Positions 1 to 8,107 of a stretch of DNA of 64,000 nucleotides are shown piece after piece. The notes under the pieces are model-generated. The model saw only the letters and a list, made by a program, of their open reading frames with translations. It did not search any database and had not been told where the DNA came from. The DNA comes from CADEDH01 sp965263455 (GTDB lineage Bacteria; Actinomycetota; Acidimicrobiia; Acidimicrobiales; SZUA-35). Every line of letters begins with the position of its first letter. Position 1 is the first letter of the stretch. The position numbers and the translations under genes were made by a program. The stretch covers positions 372,001-436,000 of the forward strand of contig CBDHHN010000004.1 of assembly GCA_965263455.1 (NCBI GenBank), in the 5' to 3' direction.

Positions 1-765
1 GCCCAGGACTACCGCCTGCTGCTCAATTCGGCCTGGCGTCGCGGTGACGACGAGGTCCGGGCCGTCGAGAGCTTCATCGAATACCAGGTCGACGCCGTGA
101 TCCTGGTCGGCACCCGGGTCGAGCACGGCACCCTCCGCCAGCTGGACCAGGAGATCCCCCTGGTCGCGGTGGGCGTCGACGTCCCCGAACTCGACGCCGT
201 CACCAACGACGACGAGCGGGGCGGCGAGCTGGCGGCCCACCACATCCTCGGCCTGGGTCACACGTCGGTGGCCCACATCGACGGTGGCCCCGGGGCCGGC
301 GCGGCCCAGCGGCGACGGGGTTTCGTGAGCACCTGCGCCGAGTACGGGGTGTCACCCCTGGTGCTGGCAGGCGACTTCACCGAGGCGTCGGGCGCCCGGG
401 CGGTACAGGAGTTGCTGAGCTTCCGGGAACTGCCGACCGCGATCTTCGCCGCCAACGACCTGGTGGCGGTGGCGGCCCGCGACCGGCTGGAGGATGCCGG
501 CCTCCGGGTTCCCGACGACATCAGCGTGGTCGGCTACGACAACACCGCGCTGGCCGCCCTCAACCACATCGCCCTGACAACCATCAACCAGCCGCGGACC
601 GAGATGGGGCGCACCGCCCTGCAGTGCGCCGTCGAACGGATCGACAGCGGACGGGGGCCCAGCGCCCCCCACGTGCTCGAACCGGACCTGGTGATCCGGT
701 CCACCACCGGCCCCCCGCCTCTCTCACCCCCTTCTTCACCCCCGACCCATTCCAGGAGCGGATGA
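1..765 (+). CDS. LacI-family transcriptional regulator, C-terminal part (5' end outside window)
   Basis: The reading frame is open from base 1, so the N-terminal helix-turn-helix lies outside the window. What remains (about 254 residues) is a type-1 periplasmic-binding-protein-like ligand domain. Family hallmarks are AVILVGTRV early, an FAANDLVAVAA segment, and the VVGYDNTALAALNHIALTTI stretch followed by QPRTEMG, typical of LacI/GalR regulators that sense sugars. The protein ends in a Pro/Ser-rich tail. The stop codon is only 4 nt before the mmsA start, so the two are probably cotranscribed. That suggests the regulator controls a carbohydrate or inositol-type catabolic unit. The ligand cannot be told from sequence. 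Confidence 0.88.
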   Translation, partial: AQDYRLLLNSAWRRGDDEVRAVESFIEYQVDAVILVGTRVEHGTLRQLDQEIPLVAVGVDVPELDAVTNDDERGGELAAHHILGLGHTSVAHIDGGPGAGAAQRRRGFVSTCAEYGVSPLVLAGDFTEASGARAVQELLSFRELPTAIFAANDLVAVAARDRLEDAGLRVPDDISVVGYDNTALAALNHIALTTINQPRTEMGRTALQCAVERIDSGRGPSAPHVLEPDLVIRSTTGPPPLSPPSSPPTHSRSG

Positions 766-769
766 CCCC

Positions 770-2272
770 ATGAGCAACGACACCTTGCAGCACTGGATCG
801 CCGGCGCCCCCAGCGTCGGCTCCGGCACCACCACCTCCCCGGTCTACGACCCGGCCACCGGCCAGGTGACGGCCCAGGTCGCGCTGGCCGCCCCGGCCGA
901 CGTCGACGCCGCCGTGGCTGCGGCCTCGGCCGCCTTCACCACCTGGTCGCGCACCTCGCTCAGCGCCCGGACCGAGATCATGTTCCGCTTCCGGGCCCTG
1001 GTCGACGCCCGCCGGCAGGACCTGGCCCGCATCATCTCCTCCCAGCACGGCAAGGTCCTGGCCGATGCCCTGGGCGAGGTGCAGCGAGGGATCGAGGTGG
1101 TCGAGTACGCCTGCGGGATCCCCACCCTGCTCAAGGGCGACATCACGGCCAACGTGTCCCGGTCGGTCGACGCCTACAGTCTCCGCCAGCCCCTGGGCGT
1201 GGTGGCCGGAATCACCCCCTTCAACTTCCCCATGATGGTCCCGTGCTGGATGTTCCCGGTCGCCATCGCCTGTGGCAACACCTTCGTGCTCAAGCCCTCG
1301 GAGAAGGACCCCGGCGTCTCGCTCGTCCTGGCCGAGCTGATCGCCGAGGCCGGCCTGCCCGAGGGCGTGTTCAACGTCGTGCAGGGCGACGCCACCGCCG
1401 TCAACGCCCTCCTCGATCACCCCGACGTGGCCGCCGTGAGCTTCGTCGGCTCGACCCCCATCGCCCAGGCCATCCACCAGCGGGCAACCGCCAACGGCAA
1501 GCGGGTCCAGGCCCTGGGCGGGGCCAAGAACCACATGCTGGTCCTGCCCGACGCCAACATCGACCAGGCGGCCGACGCCGCCGTCAGCGCCGGCTACGGA
1601 TCGGCCGGCGAGCGGTGCATGGCCATCTCCGTGGTGGTTGCGGTCGGCGACGTCGGTGACCGGCTGGTCCCGGCCATCGCCGAACGGATCGACGAACTGA
1701 AGATCGGGCCCGGCCTGTCGGAGGAGCCGATGGACATGGGGGCCCTGGTCACGGCCGATCACCGGGAGCGCGTCGCCTCCTACGTCCAGTTCGGGGTGGA
1801 CGAGGGGGCCGAACTGGTCGTCGACGGTCGGGGCCTGAGCGTGGCCGACCACGAGAACGGCTTCTGGCTCGGCCCCTGCCTGTTCGACCGGGTCACCACC
1901 GACATGAAGATCTACGGCGACGAGATCTTCGGGCCGGTCCTGGCCGTCGTGCGGGCCGAGACCTTCGACGAGGGTCTGGCCGTCATCAACGACAACGCCT
2001 ACGGCAACGGCACCGCCATCTTCACCAACGACGGCGGCGCCGCCCGACTGTTCGAGCAGGAGGTCACGGCGGGCATGGTGGGCATCAACGTGCCCATCCC
2101 GGTGCCGATGGCCTACCACTCGTTCGGCGGGTGGAAGGACTCGCTCTTCGGCGACACCCACATCTACGGGCCCGAGGGCATCAAGTTCTACACCTCCTAC
2201 AAGGCGGTCACCCGCCGCTGGCCCGACCCGGGTGAGCGCGGCGTGAACCTCGGCTTCCCCACCGCCGACTGA
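770..2272 (+). CDS. mmsA: Methylmalonate-semialdehyde dehydrogenase (CoA-acylating)
   Basis: This 500-residue member of the ALDH superfamily oxidises methylmalonate or malonate semialdehyde to propionyl-CoA or acetyl-CoA, using NAD and CoA, in valine or myo-inositol catabolism. ITPFNFPMMVPCWMFPVA is the cofactor-binding signature and GGAKNH replaces the usual ELGGK region, as in the MmsA/IolA branch. The catalytic Cys is in GERCMA (about residue 283). Length matches the family. The ATG has a good ribosome site (AGGAG at 754-758). It lies 4 nt after a LacI regulator, which fits an inducible catabolic operon. Whether the pathway is valine or inositol is not decided here. Confidence 0.93.
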   Translation: MSNDTLQHWIAGAPSVGSGTTTSPVYDPATGQVTAQVALAAPADVDAAVAAASAAFTTWSRTSLSARTEIMFRFRALVDARRQDLARIISSQHGKVLADALGEVQRGIEVVEYACGIPTLLKGDITANVSRSVDAYSLRQPLGVVAGITPFNFPMMVPCWMFPVAIACGNTFVLKPSEKDPGVSLVLAELIAEAGLPEGVFNVVQGDATAVNALLDHPDVAAVSFVGSTPIAQAIHQRATANGKRVQALGGAKNHMLVLPDANIDQAADAAVSAGYGSAGERCMAISVVVAVGDVGDRLVPAIAERIDELKIGPGLSEEPMDMGALVTADHRERVASYVQFGVDEGAELVVDGRGLSVADHENGFWLGPCLFDRVTTDMKIYGDEIFGPVLAVVRAETFDEGLAVINDNAYGNGTAIFTNDGGAARLFEQEVTAGMVGINVPIPVPMAYHSFGGWKDSLFGDTHIYGPEGIKFYTSYKAVTRRWPDPGERGVNLGFPTAD

Positions 2273-2276
2273 GTCG

Positions 2277-2308
2277 CCCCGGGCCGGGCTCCCCCTTCCG
2301 GCCCGGGG
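2277..2308 (+). terminator. GC-rich hairpin after mmsA
   Basis: A perfect 11-bp inverted repeat (CCCCGGGCCGG at 2277-2287 and its complement at 2298-2308, loop 10 nt) begins 4 nt after the mmsA stop. There is no U-tract, so it would act as an actinobacterial L-shaped terminator at best. Confidence 0.5.
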
Positions 2309-2464
2309 CCCCCTCTCCCGGCCCCGGCCGCCGACCCGGCGGTTTGGGTCCGGGCCGGGGCCCACGTCTACCGTTGTTCGTGGCTGGAGGCCGTTCGGCC
2401 CATCACGCCGTGGCCCGACCGTCCGATCAGCCCCCGTTGAGGACGAACGTGGGAAGGCCGGGGC

Positions 2465-3475
2465 ATGGCAGGGGCAGCAACATTCACCGTCGACGTCATC
2501 AGGGGCGGGGTGATCGAGAGCAGCCACCACATCGACGCCGCCCTGTGCGGCGTCGACGGCTCGGTCCGATCCTGGGGGGCCCACGACCGGCCCACCATCC
2601 CCCGCTCGGCCATCAAGGCGATCCAGGCGCTGCCGCTGGTCGCCAGCGGCGCGGCCGACGCCTATGACCTGAGCGAGACCGAACTGGCTCTGGCCTGTGC
2701 CAGCCACGGTGGTGAACCGGCCCACGTCGAGGCGGTTGCGGCCTGGCTCGCCCGGCTCGAACTGTCCGAGGACGACCTCGAGTGCGGCCCCGACCTCCCC
2801 ATCCACGGACCATCCCGGGACGACGTGATCCGGTCCGAGCGGAACCCGCATCCCCGCTACAACTGCTGCAGCGGCAAGCACGCCGGGTTCCTGAGCGTCC
2901 TCCGACACCGGGGCGAGCGGACCGGCGGCTACCTGGACCCGGCCTCCCCCATTCAGCGGGAGGTGACCGAGGCGGTGGCCACGGCGACCGGGATCGACGT
3001 GGCCGATCAGACCCCCGGGATCGACGGTTGCGGCATCCCGGTGTTCGCCTTCCCACTGGCCAACCTCGCGCTGGCGATGGCCCGCCTGGTCCGACCCCGG
3101 AACCTCCCCGACCGCTACGCGTCGGCCGCCCCCCGGCTGGTGGCGGCGGCTCAGCAGGCCTTCTGGGTGGCCGGGACCGACCGCACCGAGACGACGGTGG
3201 CCGACCGGGCCACCGAGCCGATCCTGGTCAAGGGCGGGGCCGAGGGCGTGTTCATGGGGGCGCTGCCCGAGCGGGGCCTCGGCCTGGCCCTCAAAGCGGC
3301 CGACGGAAGCTCCCGGGCCTCGCAGGCCGCGGTCCGCTCCCTCCTCGGCCACCTCGAGGCCACCGCCGACCCGGAGGCCGGCGACCAGCCGATCCACAAC
3401 AAAGCCGGCGACCGCTCGGGCCGGATCGAGGTGACCATGGACGCGCCGGACCGGAGCGCCCTGGCCGGGATCTGA
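2465..3475 (+). CDS. Asparaginase (L-asparaginase II family, thermolabile type)
   Basis: The 336-residue protein matches the Asparaginase_II (PF06089) family, which is unrelated to classic AnsA/AnsB. Its hallmarks are SSHHIDAALCGVDGSV at the N-terminus, PRSAIKAIQALPLV, ASHGGEPAHV, and the strongly conserved YNCCSGKHAGFL segment near residue 137. Members hydrolyse asparagine to aspartate and ammonia, probably in the cytosol; no signal peptide or membrane segment is visible. The ATG at 2465 is preceded by GGGAAGG as a possible ribosome site. It stands alone between mmsA and the next cluster, so no operon partner hints at a special role. Confidence 0.85.
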   Translation: MAGAATFTVDVIRGGVIESSHHIDAALCGVDGSVRSWGAHDRPTIPRSAIKAIQALPLVASGAADAYDLSETELALACASHGGEPAHVEAVAAWLARLELSEDDLECGPDLPIHGPSRDDVIRSERNPHPRYNCCSGKHAGFLSVLRHRGERTGGYLDPASPIQREVTEAVATATGIDVADQTPGIDGCGIPVFAFPLANLALAMARLVRPRNLPDRYASAAPRLVAAAQQAFWVAGTDRTETTVADRATEPILVKGGAEGVFMGALPERGLGLALKAADGSSRASQAAVRSLLGHLEATADPEAGDQPIHNKAGDRSGRIEVTMDAPDRSALAGI

Positions 3476-3529
3476 GGCGAGGCATGCAGCGCCCTGGAGG
3501 GTGATCGACGGGTCGGCAGTCCGGTGCTC

Positions 3530-3535
3530 TACCCT
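3530..3535 (+). promoter_or_regulatory. -10 hexamer TACCCT, leaderless start
   Basis: TACCCT ends 8 nt before the ATG at 3544 and there is no Shine-Dalgarno sequence. This fits a leaderless transcript for the membrane-protein gene. Confidence 0.45.
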
Positions 3536-3543
3536 GGGGCCCG

Positions 3544-4095
3544 ATGCCAAGTCGGACGACCCTCGCCACCACGGCGGCCCTGGCCGCTCTGGGGTCGCTC
3601 GTTGTCCACCAGCTGGCCTACCTGCTGGTCTTTCCCCTCGAGGCCACCCGGGCGGCACGGCTGGCCGACCACGGCCACCTCGACGTCCAATGGGCCCTCG
3701 TCCTGCCCCCGGCCGTGGTGGCCGTCACCTGGTTCATCCTGCAGCAGGTCCGGGCCCTGGGCCTGGGGCGGCGACTCCATCCCGGCACCCTGACCGGGGC
3801 GACCGTCGGGCTCTTCGCCACCCAGGAGACGGTCGAGACCGTGCTCCGGGGCGAGGCGGCGTGGCGAGTCCTGGCCAATCCGGCCGTCGTCCTCGGACTG
3901 GTCCTGGCCCCCCTGGTGGCCTGGGCCTTCGTCCGCATGCTGGGCGCCGTCTCCGACCTCGTCCTCCGGCTGCGATCCGTCCCGGTCGCCGCCGCCGTGG
4001 CCCGTCGCCCGGCAATCCTCCCCTCCTCGGATCGGGTGCCGACGTCGTCCTTCCTCCTCGGAACCCCCACTCGTGGTCCACCGGTGATGGTCTGA
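3544..4095 (+). CDS. Small multi-pass membrane protein, unknown function
   Basis: I do not recognise a family. The 183 residues hold about four hydrophobic segments (roughly 6-28, 48-66, 76-92, 113-132), a His in the first one (VVHQLAYLLVFP), and a basic, Ser/Pro-rich C-terminal tail from about residue 150. It is followed 67 nt later by a His-rich lipoprotein and then a second membrane protein on the same strand, so a shared role in the envelope, perhaps metal related, is plausible but inferred. The start is supported by a TANNNT hexamer 8 nt upstream. No catalytic motif is evident. Confidence 0.72.
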   Translation: MPSRTTLATTAALAALGSLVVHQLAYLLVFPLEATRAARLADHGHLDVQWALVLPPAVVAVTWFILQQVRALGLGRRLHPGTLTGATVGLFATQETVETVLRGEAAWRVLANPAVVLGLVLAPLVAWAFVRMLGAVSDLVLRLRSVPVAAAVARRPAILPSSDRVPTSSFLLGTPTRGPPVMV

Positions 4096-4162
4096 CGCCT
4101 CGAGGCGTCATCTCCCATCGACCAAGACCCACGAGACCAGTCCGAGGAAGGAACCATCCACC

Positions 4163-5356
4163 ATGTACCCATCGAACCGGCGGCGCCTGGCGCCGCTCTT
4201 GTCCTGCCTGGCCGCCCTGGCCCTGCTCGTCGCCGCCTGCGGTGACGGCGAGGAGGCGGCGGCCGGCACCGATCACGGCGGCGACCACGCCCACGGTGGC
4301 GACCACAGCCACTCCGTCCTGGAGGTGCCCGAGTCGATGACGGCGCCGACCGTGTCGGTCAGCGCCAGCCCCGACTCGGTCGGAGGCGTGAATCTCTCGG
4401 TCACGCTCACCGACTTCGAGATCTCCCCCGAGAACGCCAGCACCGACCCGGTCGACGGGCAGGGCCACCTGCATCTGTACGTCGACGGTGAGCGGGTCAT
4501 GCGGTTCTACAACACCGACCTGCATCTCGACGACCTGGCCCCCGGAAGCCGGGAGCTCATGGTCGAGATCAGCGCCAACAACCACTCGGCCTACGCCGTG
4601 GACGGGACCCCCATCCGGGCCATGGCGACGGTCGAGGTCCCCGAGAGCGATGGCCACGACCACGGTCACGGCCACGGCGATGAGGGCGAGGGCCACGGCC
4701 ACGGCCACGGCGAGGAAGCCGAGGGTGTCGAGGCCGGCGATCCCGCCCCGACCATCACCCTCACCGCCACCGCCGATCCCAAGTCGGGCTACAACCTGGC
4801 TGCGGGGCTGACGGACTTCACCATCACCCCGGCCGCCGTCAACGGCGACCACGTCGACGGCGAAGGCCACCTCCACTGGTACCTCGACGGCAAGAAGATG
4901 GGTCGGCTCTACGGCACCGACTGGCACGTGACCGGCCTCACCGAGGGCAGCCACGACGTGATGGTCGAGGTCAGCGCCAACGACCACCGGGCCTACCAGG
5001 TGGACGGCAACCCGATCACGGCCATGACCACGATCGAGGTCGATGCCGACGCCGCCATGGCCATGGGGACGGCCGACATGAACGTCGACAACGCCGACGT
5101 GGTCATCGACGCCGCCTACGCCGACGGCGAGGTCTCGGTCGACGACGACCGGGTCGACGTGCCGATCGGCTCGTTGGTGGCCATCACCATCTCGTCCGAC
5201 GTCGAGGAGCACGTGCACCTGCACGGCTACGACGTGCTGGCCGACATCACGCCCGACTCGCCCGGTGAACTCCTGTTCACGGCCGACACCGCCGGGGTGT
5301 TCGAGGTCGAACTGGAGGACTCCGGCACGTTCCTGTTCGAGGTGGCGGTCAGCTGA
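4163..5356 (+). CDS. His-rich lipoprotein with duplicated GHLH domain and cupredoxin-like tail
   Basis: This 397-residue exported lipoprotein has a signal peptide with lipobox LLVAAC (Cys26). A His cluster (residues 38-50) precedes two homologous domains (about 62-159 and 195-294) that share GHLH, Y-DG, TD-H, GS, MVE-SAN-H and AY-VDG-PI. A second His/Glu-rich linker (163-184) separates them. The C-terminal 85 residues look like a cupredoxin sandwich containing EHVHLHGYDV. The exposed His and GHLH motifs suggest copper or another soft metal, held on the outer face of the membrane; this is inference. The ribosome site is AAGGAA. Its stop overlaps the next start by 1 nt (TGATG), so the downstream membrane protein is translationally coupled. 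Confidence 0.8.
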   Translation: MYPSNRRRLAPLLSCLAALALLVAACGDGEEAAAGTDHGGDHAHGGDHSHSVLEVPESMTAPTVSVSASPDSVGGVNLSVTLTDFEISPENASTDPVDGQGHLHLYVDGERVMRFYNTDLHLDDLAPGSRELMVEISANNHSAYAVDGTPIRAMATVEVPESDGHDHGHGHGDEGEGHGHGHGEEAEGVEAGDPAPTITLTATADPKSGYNLAAGLTDFTITPAAVNGDHVDGEGHLHWYLDGKKMGRLYGTDWHVTGLTEGSHDVMVEVSANDHRAYQVDGNPITAMTTIEVDADAAMAMGTADMNVDNADVVIDAAYADGEVSVDDDRVDVPIGSLVAITISSDVEEHVHLHGYDVLADITPDSPGELLFTADTAGVFEVELEDSGTFLFEVAVS

Positions 5357-6705
5357 TGCTACTGGCCCACGGCGTCGGCTCCCGGGGCGACCTGCCCCTT
5401 CCCCTGTGGATGTTCGCCTGGGGGTCGGCGCTGGCCATGGTGGTGTCCTTCGTGGCCCTCGGATTGCTGTGGACCAGGCCTCGCCTGGCCGCAGCATCCG
5501 AGGGCCGGACCCTGCTGACCCTTCGGGTCCCGCCGGCCCAACGCCAAGGTGTCGACTGGTTGGTGGACGGGCTCATCGCGGTGGCCCGAGCCGCCGGCCT
5601 GGCGCTGTTCGCGGTGTCGATCTGGGCCGGCCTGTTCGGGGTCGACGACAGCGACGTGAACCTGTTGCCGGTCACCATCTACGTGGTGGTGTGGGTCGGC
5701 GCCACGCTGGTCAACGGCCTGTTCGGGGACGTGTGGCGGGTCGTCAGCCCCATCACGACCCTGGCCCTCATCGGACGATGGGTGAACCACGACGTCCTGC
5801 GCCGGGCCCCGGCCGAGCCGGCCCGGCCCCCGGCCTGGTTGGGCAACTGGCCGGCCGCAGCCGGGCTGCTCGTCTTCCTCTTCTACGAGTTGGCCCACCC
5901 CTACGGTTCGTCACCCCGGGCCCTGGCCTGGATGCTGGTCGTCCACACGGTGATCTCGATGATCCTGGCCGCCCGTTGGGGAGTGGCCTGGATCGCCGAC
6001 AACGAACCGCTGGCCGTCCTGCTGTCCCGGTTGGCCGCCATGGGGGCGTTCTTCCGCACCCGGCTCGGCCTGGCCGGTCGGGCCCCGTTCTCGGGCCTGG
6101 CCGTGATGCCGACCCCGCCCGGGACGCTCGCCACCCTGCTGGTCGTGCTCGGCGGCACCACCTTCGACGGGTTCAAGGAGAGCGAATTGGGTCGGGATGT
6201 CCTGGGCCGGCCCGAGCCGGGGTGGGCCGGTGCCATCGTGCCCACCATCGGCCTCCTGGCCTCGATCGCCGCCATCAGCGTCTTCTACCTCATCGGGGTG
6301 TGGTGGACGACCCGGGTCACCGGGATCGACGGCCGAAAGGCGGCCCGGGCCTTCACCCCCTCGCTTGATCCCATCGTGTTCGGGTACGCCATCGCCCACT
6401 ACGCCCAGTTGTTGATCGACGAGACCCAGACCTTCTGGTTCCAGCTCTCCGATCCGGGCGGGCTGGGGTGGAACCTGTTCGGAGCGGCCGACGGCGAGGT
6501 CGACCTGAACCTGGTCAGCGTCGACCTGATCGCCTGGATCCAGGTTCTGGCCATCCTGTTCGGCCACGTGGGGGCGGTGGTCGTGGCCCACGATCGCTCG
6601 ATCGAACTGTTCAAGGCCGGCGAGTCGCTGCGGTCGCAGTTCGCCATGCTCCTGGTGATGGTGGCCTACTCCACCCTGGGGCTCTGGCTCCTGCTCAACG
6701 CCTGA
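5356..6705 (+). CDS. Polytopic membrane protein coupled to the His-rich lipoprotein
   Basis: The 449 residues contain about ten to twelve transmembrane segments and few charged loops, with no ATPase, redox or protease motif that I can identify. Actinobacterial relatives of this shape are sometimes labelled fenitrothion hydrolase; the sequence gives no support for that enzymatic label. Its start codon overlaps the stop of the lipoprotein gene by one base. Strict coupling of a metal-binding-looking lipoprotein and a polytopic protein suggests a receptor/transport or membrane-enzyme pair. The gene ends in a hairpin shared with the convergent SRPBCC gene. Confidence 0.75.
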   Translation: MLLAHGVGSRGDLPLPLWMFAWGSALAMVVSFVALGLLWTRPRLAAASEGRTLLTLRVPPAQRQGVDWLVDGLIAVARAAGLALFAVSIWAGLFGVDDSDVNLLPVTIYVVVWVGATLVNGLFGDVWRVVSPITTLALIGRWVNHDVLRRAPAEPARPPAWLGNWPAAAGLLVFLFYELAHPYGSSPRALAWMLVVHTVISMILAARWGVAWIADNEPLAVLLSRLAAMGAFFRTRLGLAGRAPFSGLAVMPTPPGTLATLLVVLGGTTFDGFKESELGRDVLGRPEPGWAGAIVPTIGLLASIAAISVFYLIGVWWTTRVTGIDGRKAARAFTPSLDPIVFGYAIAHYAQLLIDETQTFWFQLSDPGGLGWNLFGAADGEVDLNLVSVDLIAWIQVLAILFGHVGAVVVAHDRSIELFKAGESLRSQFAMLLVMVAYSTLGLWLLLNA

Positions 6706-6729
6706 TCGGGGCCGATGGCGGCCCCGATC
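6704..6729. terminator. Bidirectional hairpin between convergent genes
   Basis: Perfect 10-bp stem (GATCGGGGCC at 6704-6713, complement at 6720-6729) with a 6-nt loop. It overlaps the stop codon of the membrane protein and sits before the end of the convergent gene. Confidence 0.6.
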
Positions 6730-6742
6730 GCCCGCCCTCGAC

Positions 6743-7246
6743 TCAGGCCGAGAACCGGTCTCCGGCACCGGCCATGAGATCGGCCAGGCGGCCCAGGGCC
6801 CGTCGGCCGTTGCGGGCGAACACCAGCCCGAAGCCCCGGGCCCCGATCGGCCCCAGAGGGCCGCCCCACGCATAGGCGTAACTCCAGTGGAGGGTGCAGG
6901 CGCGGTCGCCGTCGGGGACGATCAGATAGTCCTCGGCGAAGGCGGCCAACGGCAGGGTGGAGGCGGTGAAGTAGAAGTTCATCCGGCGGCCCGGGTCCCA
7001 GGCCAGGAACTCCTCGTCGATCTGTTGGCGCCCGGTCCGCACGGTGCGGGTGGTCCCCACCCCGAACGGCTTCTCGGAGGTCCACTCGACGTCGAGGTCG
7101 AGCCACTCCTTCCACGCCGGGCCGTCCTCGAGGCAACGGAAGAGGTCGGCGGCCGGGGCCGGAACGGACTGGACGATCGTCCGCTGGTTGGGACCGGTCG
7201 TTGCGTAGTCGACATCGACCGCTTCGTGTTGGCGTAGCTTGGGCAT
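6743..7246 (-). CDS. SRPBCC (START-like/polyketide-cyclase fold) protein
   Basis: This 167-residue protein has the helix-grip layout: IVQSVPAPAADLFRCLEDGPAWKEWL at the start, a central beta region with VGTTRTVRTG and IDEEFLAWDPGRRMNFYF, and a C-terminal helix with ALGRLADLM. Such proteins bind small hydrophobic ligands or act as cyclases or aromatases; no specific substrate can be named. It is monocistronic and convergent with the preceding membrane-protein gene. TACAGT lies 8 nt before its ATG. Confidence 0.8.
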   Translation of the reverse strand: MPKLRQHEAVDVDYATTGPNQRTIVQSVPAPAADLFRCLEDGPAWKEWLDLDVEWTSEKPFGVGTTRTVRTGRQQIDEEFLAWDPGRRMNFYFTASTLPLAAFAEDYLIVPDGDRACTLHWSYAYAWGGPLGPIGARGFGLVFARNGRRALGRLADLMAGAGDRFSA

Positions 7247-7254
7247 CGGGGAGA

Positions 7255-7260
7255 ACTGTA
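7255..7260 (-). promoter_or_regulatory. -10 hexamer TACAGT, leaderless start
   Basis: On the minus strand TACAGT ends 8 nt before the ATG at 7246, so the SRPBCC transcript is probably leaderless or nearly so. Confidence 0.4.
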
Positions 7261-7297
7261 GCCAGGGCCTAGGGCGACGTGCCGGGGACGATTCGAT

Positions 7298-8107
7298 TCA
7301 GGCGAAGCGGGTGCGCAGAACGCCGATGCCGTCGATCTCGACCTCGACCTCGTCACCGGCGGTCAGGAACCGGGGCGGCGTCATGCTCCCCCCGACCCCT
7401 TCCGGGGTGCCGGTGGCGATCACGTCGCCGGGCCGGAGCGAGGTGGCCCGGGTGACGTAGGCGATCGTCTCGTCGATCTTGAACAGCATCCGGTCGGTGG
7501 TGGACGACTGCATGGTCTCCCCGTTGACCCGGGTCATGATGGCCCGACCGTAGGGATCGCCGTACTCCTCGGCGGTGACCACGACGGGACCGATCGGGCC
7601 GGAACCGTCGGGGTTCTTGCCCAACGCCCACTGCGAGGTGGCCCGCTGGTGGGTCCGGCCGCTCAGGTCGTTGAAGCAGGTGTAGCCGAGCACCCCGTCC
7701 ATGGCCGAGGCGGCCGGTGTGTCGACGAGGTGGTCGCCGATGATCACGGCCAACTCGCACTCCCAGTCGAGGCCGGGCTCGCCGGACGGCACCGTGACGA
7801 CCTCGTCGTGGGTGGACAACGAGGCGTACCACCGGGCGAACACGTTGGGGGCCGGAGGCCGCTCGCGGCCCGTCTCCTCGACATGGGCCTGGTAGTTGAG
7901 GCCGAGGCAGAGGATCTTGGCCGTCGTGGGAACCGGAGGCACGGCCTCGACCTCGGCCAGGGCGACGGTCGGCCCCGACGCCTCCTCGAGCCGCCACCGG
8001 GCGGGGTCGCCGTAGAAGTCGTCGATCGTGGTCAGCAGGGTCGCCGTGTCACCGTCCACGGTGGCGATCCACCGGCCTCCGTCATGGTTGAGCCCGAGAT
8101 ACCTCAT
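7298..8107 (-). CDS. Fumarylacetoacetate-hydrolase-family protein
   Basis: The 269-residue FAH-fold enzyme has KILCLGLNYQAHVEE, the metal-ligand region DWECELAVIIGD, NDLSGRTHQR and the C-terminal GDVIATGTPEGVG. This set is typical of FAH-family hydrolases, decarboxylases and isomerases that act on 2-keto or acylpyruvate compounds, including 2-hydroxyhepta-2,4-diene-1,7-dioate isomerase-like enzymes; the substrate is unknown. I use the ATG at 8107 (MRYLGLNHDG), the normal family N-terminus. The frame remains open further upstream, but that part would overlap the TauE gene. Even so the start overlaps the end of the TauE gene by 26 nt, which suggests one transcript. Confidence 0.88.
   Translation of the reverse strand: MRYLGLNHDGGRWIATVDGDTATLLTTIDDFYGDPARWRLEEASGPTVALAEVEAVPPVPTTAKILCLGLNYQAHVEETGRERPPAPNVFARWYASLSTHDEVVTVPSGEPGLDWECELAVIIGDHLVDTPAASAMDGVLGYTCFNDLSGRTHQRATSQWALGKNPDGSGPIGPVVVTAEEYGDPYGRAIMTRVNGETMQSSTTDRMLFKIDETIAYVTRATSLRPGDVIATGTPEGVGGSMTPPRFLTAGDEVEVEIDGIGVLRTRFA

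Noticed and set aside
584..3658. Open frame of 1024 codons on the minus strand
   Set aside because: It is antisense to mmsA and the asparaginase gene and has repetitive Arg/Gly/Pro/Val composition. In such GC-rich DNA, shadow frames stay open for long distances.
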